A stretch of 7,722 nt of DNA, from positions 1-7,722 of the forward strand of contig JALGTS010000048.1 of assembly GCA_029821255.1 (NCBI GenBank), read 5' to 3'. This DNA is from Candidatus Zipacnadia bacterium (GTDB lineage Bacteria; Armatimonadota; Zipacnadia; Zipacnadales; Zipacnadaceae). Below are positions 5,366 through 7,722 of this stretch, in pieces. The position numbers and the translations under genes are program-made. Under the pieces are notes generated by a model. That model did not search any database, was not told the DNA's origin, and was given only the letters and a program-made list of their open reading frames with translations. Every line of letters starts with the position of its first letter. Positions within the stretch are counted from its first letter, which is position 1.

Positions 5366-7722
5366 TCATTCGCTGGACTCCTCCTTATTGCTACTCACAC
5401 CGGCACACCACTCGGCGTACGGACAATTTGTGCATGGCGCCGTCGGCGGAGCTGGCGGGCGCTGTTGACTCAATTCAAGCTCCACGAGTTGGCTGAGAGC
5501 TTGCTCCAGACGCTTTTCCTGAGCAGCCAGCCGCTGAGGATTTATTTCCATCTCTTTAAGACCCTCTGAAGTGATGTGCACCAGTAGCGGCTGCCAAACA
5601 TCCCCTTCATCGCCCTGAGCGGCCAGGGCTTGCTGGTAGATCAACATCTGCAAAGCATAATCCTCCAAGTCGGCCTCACTGAGATGTCGGTTCGTCTTGA
5701 AGTCCACGAACTGCTGCTGATCCGAGAGAACCAAATCAACCTTCCCGCTGATGTCCACGATTGCTTTGTCCACTTGGCACACTAAATGCACCGGTCGTTC
5801 TACAGCATCAACAGGCACGGTCCGCTGCGCCCACGGGCTTCCCTGGAAAGCAGCCACCAGCGCGCCAATGCGCTGAACCGCGCTACTGTCCAGCTCGACC
5901 GGCGCTGCCCTGCACAGTCGTTCCAGGTAATCTGCCCCCGGGGGCTGACCGCGCCGATAGTAGGCAGCCACATATTTATGAAAGCAGCTCCCTACCGCCA
6001 GTTGTGCTACCGACCCGGTCTCGTCAAGCAGCTCGCCGATGTCCCAGTTGCCGCTCATCCACCAACGGAGGGGGCAAGTCAAAAGATCGCGCAGGGCACT
6101 GAAGCTGGTGTGAATCACCACCGGCTGGCGGGGAAGTTTCAGGTCAGTCGGCAGCTTTGCCGGCACCAGCGGCGCAGCCGGCGAGTAGCCGGGGGCCAGA
6201 CTAACCTCCGCAGCCAGTCTCTCGCCGGATTCTTCCTGTGCTTCCACCAGATCTTCCCCCCAGGGGATACGGGGCTCCTGCTCGTTAGCACCCGCCGCAT
6301 AGGTGACGCATACCAGTTGTTTGGCCCTCGTCAGTGCGACATACCACAGACGCTTTTCTTCGCGCAGTTGTTGCTCATTACCAGAGAAGAGCTTGTAGAC
6401 CCGCTTCCTGACCGACTCCTCTCCGTCCACGCTGAACCCAACCAGCCCCCAGGTATCATGGTAGGCGGCGCTGGTGCGCGTAGCTTGCTCCGGGTCCCAT
6501 GCCATAACGAAAACAGCAGGAAACCCCAGGCCTTTGGCTCCGTGAATGGTCATAACCTGCACAGCATCGCGCGCGGGCACATCCACCCCTGGCAGTTCCA
6601 GCCCCTCTTCTGCTTCGTAAAGATCCATTGCTCGCACAAGCTGATCTAAGTTAGCGGCTGTCCCGCCGGTGTCCAATTCCTTGATAATCGCTTCAAAAGT
6701 AGCCTTCACTGCATTCGCAGCGGAGCGTTCTGCCATACTCATTGCAGACTGCGGAATATATTCCAGCATCATCTCCAGAATGCTACGGGCCGGATACAGT
6801 ACGCTGTCGTGACGCAATTTCCTCAGCAGCCCAAAGAACTGCTCCAGACGCTCCATAGGCAATTCGGCGCGCTCAACATCGCTGCGCCATTCATCACCCC
6901 CCTCAACCAGCTCGGCCAACGCGCTGATGATCGCGCGCTGACCCGGACGGCGGCTGGCTTCGCCGTGTCGTTCAGGATCCGGTGTAGTAGCCAACAGAAA
7001 TAGTTGCCGATCGTTCAGGTTGACTGGGGGACGGGTGAGCAATCGCACTAACGACGCATCATCAAACGGATTCGCTATAACCCGGGCCAGCGCCAGTAAA
7101 TCACGGGCCAGAGGGTGGTCAAAAAAGCCAACACCTCCGAGGGTCTGGTAAGGGATCTTGCGCTCCTCAAAGGCGGCCTTCAAGAAACGAAAACCTCTGC
7201 GCCAACGCATCAGCACGCAGATATCGCCATAGTCGAACCGTCCCTGCTCCGCGACAAGTTCCTGGATCTTTTCGGCAATATAAGCCGCTTCGCGCCAACG
7301 AGCGTGGCGGATTGTCTCGTTCTCCGCGACTGGGAAGGGACTGACCTTAACGACTATGCCCGGCCGATTGCTGGCGCTGGACAGTGGAGGATCGCCGAGC
7401 CCCGTATTTTCCGCCGCGCAATTAGCACAGACTGTCAACTGCCGATCCATCCGGTAGGTTATCGTCAACGGGCGGAACAGCGCCGTCTCTCCCACCTTGT
7501 CATCTTCAGTAAACGGCAGCAGCTCATCCAGATTCTCCGGCCGGGCGTCGCGCCATCCGTAAATTGACTGCTTTTGGTCGCCAACCACCATCAGACGGCA
7601 ATAACTGTCTGCTTCCCATGTTTGGCCATTACGGTCGACCTGAAAACGAGCTGGCCAGGCCAGAGCCTGTACCATCTTCATCTGCGCTGGCGATGTATCC
7701 TGGAATTCATCTACCAGAATAT
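5366..7722 (-). CDS. UvrD/AddA-like helicase fused to RecB-family iron-staple nuclease (5' end cut by window edge)
   Basis: This is a superfamily 1A DNA helicase with a C-terminal PD-(D/E)XK nuclease, as in AddA/RecB enzymes that resect double-strand breaks. The frame is open to the right edge, so 784 codons are visible and the N-terminus with the Walker A motif is missing. Motif II (ILVDEFQDTS) lies at about 7691-7720, motif III (VGDQKQSIYGWRD) near 7550-7590, a variant motif IV (TITYRMDR) near 7445-7470, motif V (MTIHGAKGLGFP) at about 6518-6553, and motif VI (YVALTRAKQ) near 6315-6345. The nuclease has GSCFHKYV, KVDLVL (Asp at 5735-5737), VDFKTN (Asp 5702-5704, Lys 5696-5698) and YALQMLIYQ. 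Four cysteines, one in TCPLRWW (6074-6076) and three as C-x2-C-x5-C (5405-5434), match the AddB-type 4Fe-4S staple. Motif V has Gly where Glu is usual. A partner subunit may lie upstream, off-window. It converges with the mazG-like gene across 37 bases. Confidence 0.92.
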   Translation of the reverse strand, partial: ILVDEFQDTSPAQMKMVQALAWPARFQVDRNGQTWEADSYCRLMVVGDQKQSIYGWRDARPENLDELLPFTEDDKVGETALFRPLTITYRMDRQLTVCANCAAENTGLGDPPLSSASNRPGIVVKVSPFPVAENETIRHARWREAAYIAEKIQELVAEQGRFDYGDICVLMRWRRGFRFLKAAFEERKIPYQTLGGVGFFDHPLARDLLALARVIANPFDDASLVRLLTRPPVNLNDRQLFLLATTPDPERHGEASRRPGQRAIISALAELVEGGDEWRSDVERAELPMERLEQFFGLLRKLRHDSVLYPARSILEMMLEYIPQSAMSMAERSAANAVKATFEAIIKELDTGGTAANLDQLVRAMDLYEAEEGLELPGVDVPARDAVQVMTIHGAKGLGFPAVFVMAWDPEQATRTSAAYHDTWGLVGFSVDGEESVRKRVYKLFSGNEQQLREEKRLWYVALTRAKQLVCVTYAAGANEQEPRIPWGEDLVEAQEESGERLAAEVSLAPGYSPAAPLVPAKLPTDLKLPRQPVVIHTSFSALRDLLTCPLRWWMSGNWDIGELLDETGSVAQLAVGSCFHKYVAAYYRRGQPPGADYLERLCRAAPVELDSSAVQRIGALVAAFQGSPWAQRTVPVDAVERPVHLVCQVDKAIVDISGKVDLVLSDQQQFVDFKTNRHLSEADLEDYALQMLIYQQALAAQGDEGDVWQPLLVHITSEGLKEMEINPQRLAAQEKRLEQALSQLVELELSQQRPPAPPTAPCTNCPYAEWCAGVSSNKEESSE

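Overview
The window is a compact bacterial chromosomal segment with almost no spare DNA. It carries seven protein genes (the first and last cut by the window edges), one possible 10-codon leader ORF, and several readable regulatory sites. Strong Shine-Dalgarno sequences, sigma70-type promoters and the presence of HrcA, GrpE and FtsZ make it bacterial. The GTG/TTG starts, strong ribosome sites and moderately GC-rich composition would fit a Chloroflexota or Firmicutes-type lineage, but nothing here fixes the phylum and that placement is a guess. No rRNA, tRNA, CRISPR array, insertion sequence or phage gene is visible.

Layout. On the + strand, positions 1-1786 hold two tandem GT4-type glycosyltransferases. 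The upstream one is truncated at the window edge, and its stop codon overlaps the GTG start of the second by one base. They probably belong to a surface-polysaccharide or glycolipid cluster extending to the left. They converge on a minus-strand block that reads, in transcription order, hrcA (heat-shock repressor), grpE (DnaK nucleotide exchange factor) and ftsZ (cell division GTPase). ftsZ has its own exact-consensus promoter in the 153-bp gap after grpE, so it need not depend on the heat-shock genes. dnaK and dnaJ, which often follow grpE in hrcA operons, are not here, and I found no CIRCE operator.

Divergent from hrcA, across about 150 bp, is a short MazG-like nucleotide pyrophosphohydrolase with a four-cysteine tail. 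A near-perfect Shine-Dalgarno lies 34 bases before its ATG, too far to serve it. That site is correctly placed for a TTG-initiated 10-codon ORF whose TGA overlaps the MazG ATG, which suggests translational coupling or leader control. Convergent with it is a large UvrD/AddA-like helicase-nuclease whose 5' part runs off the right edge. It has helicase motifs II-VI, a RecB-family nuclease domain and the C-x2-C-x5-C iron-staple cysteines.

Most of the content is housekeeping: division, chaperone control, nucleotide sanitation and recombination or repair. The least expected points are the leader ORF and hairpin before mazG, the hrcA-grpE-ftsZ order without dnaK, the missing CIRCE site, and a Glu-to-Gly change in helicase motif V.
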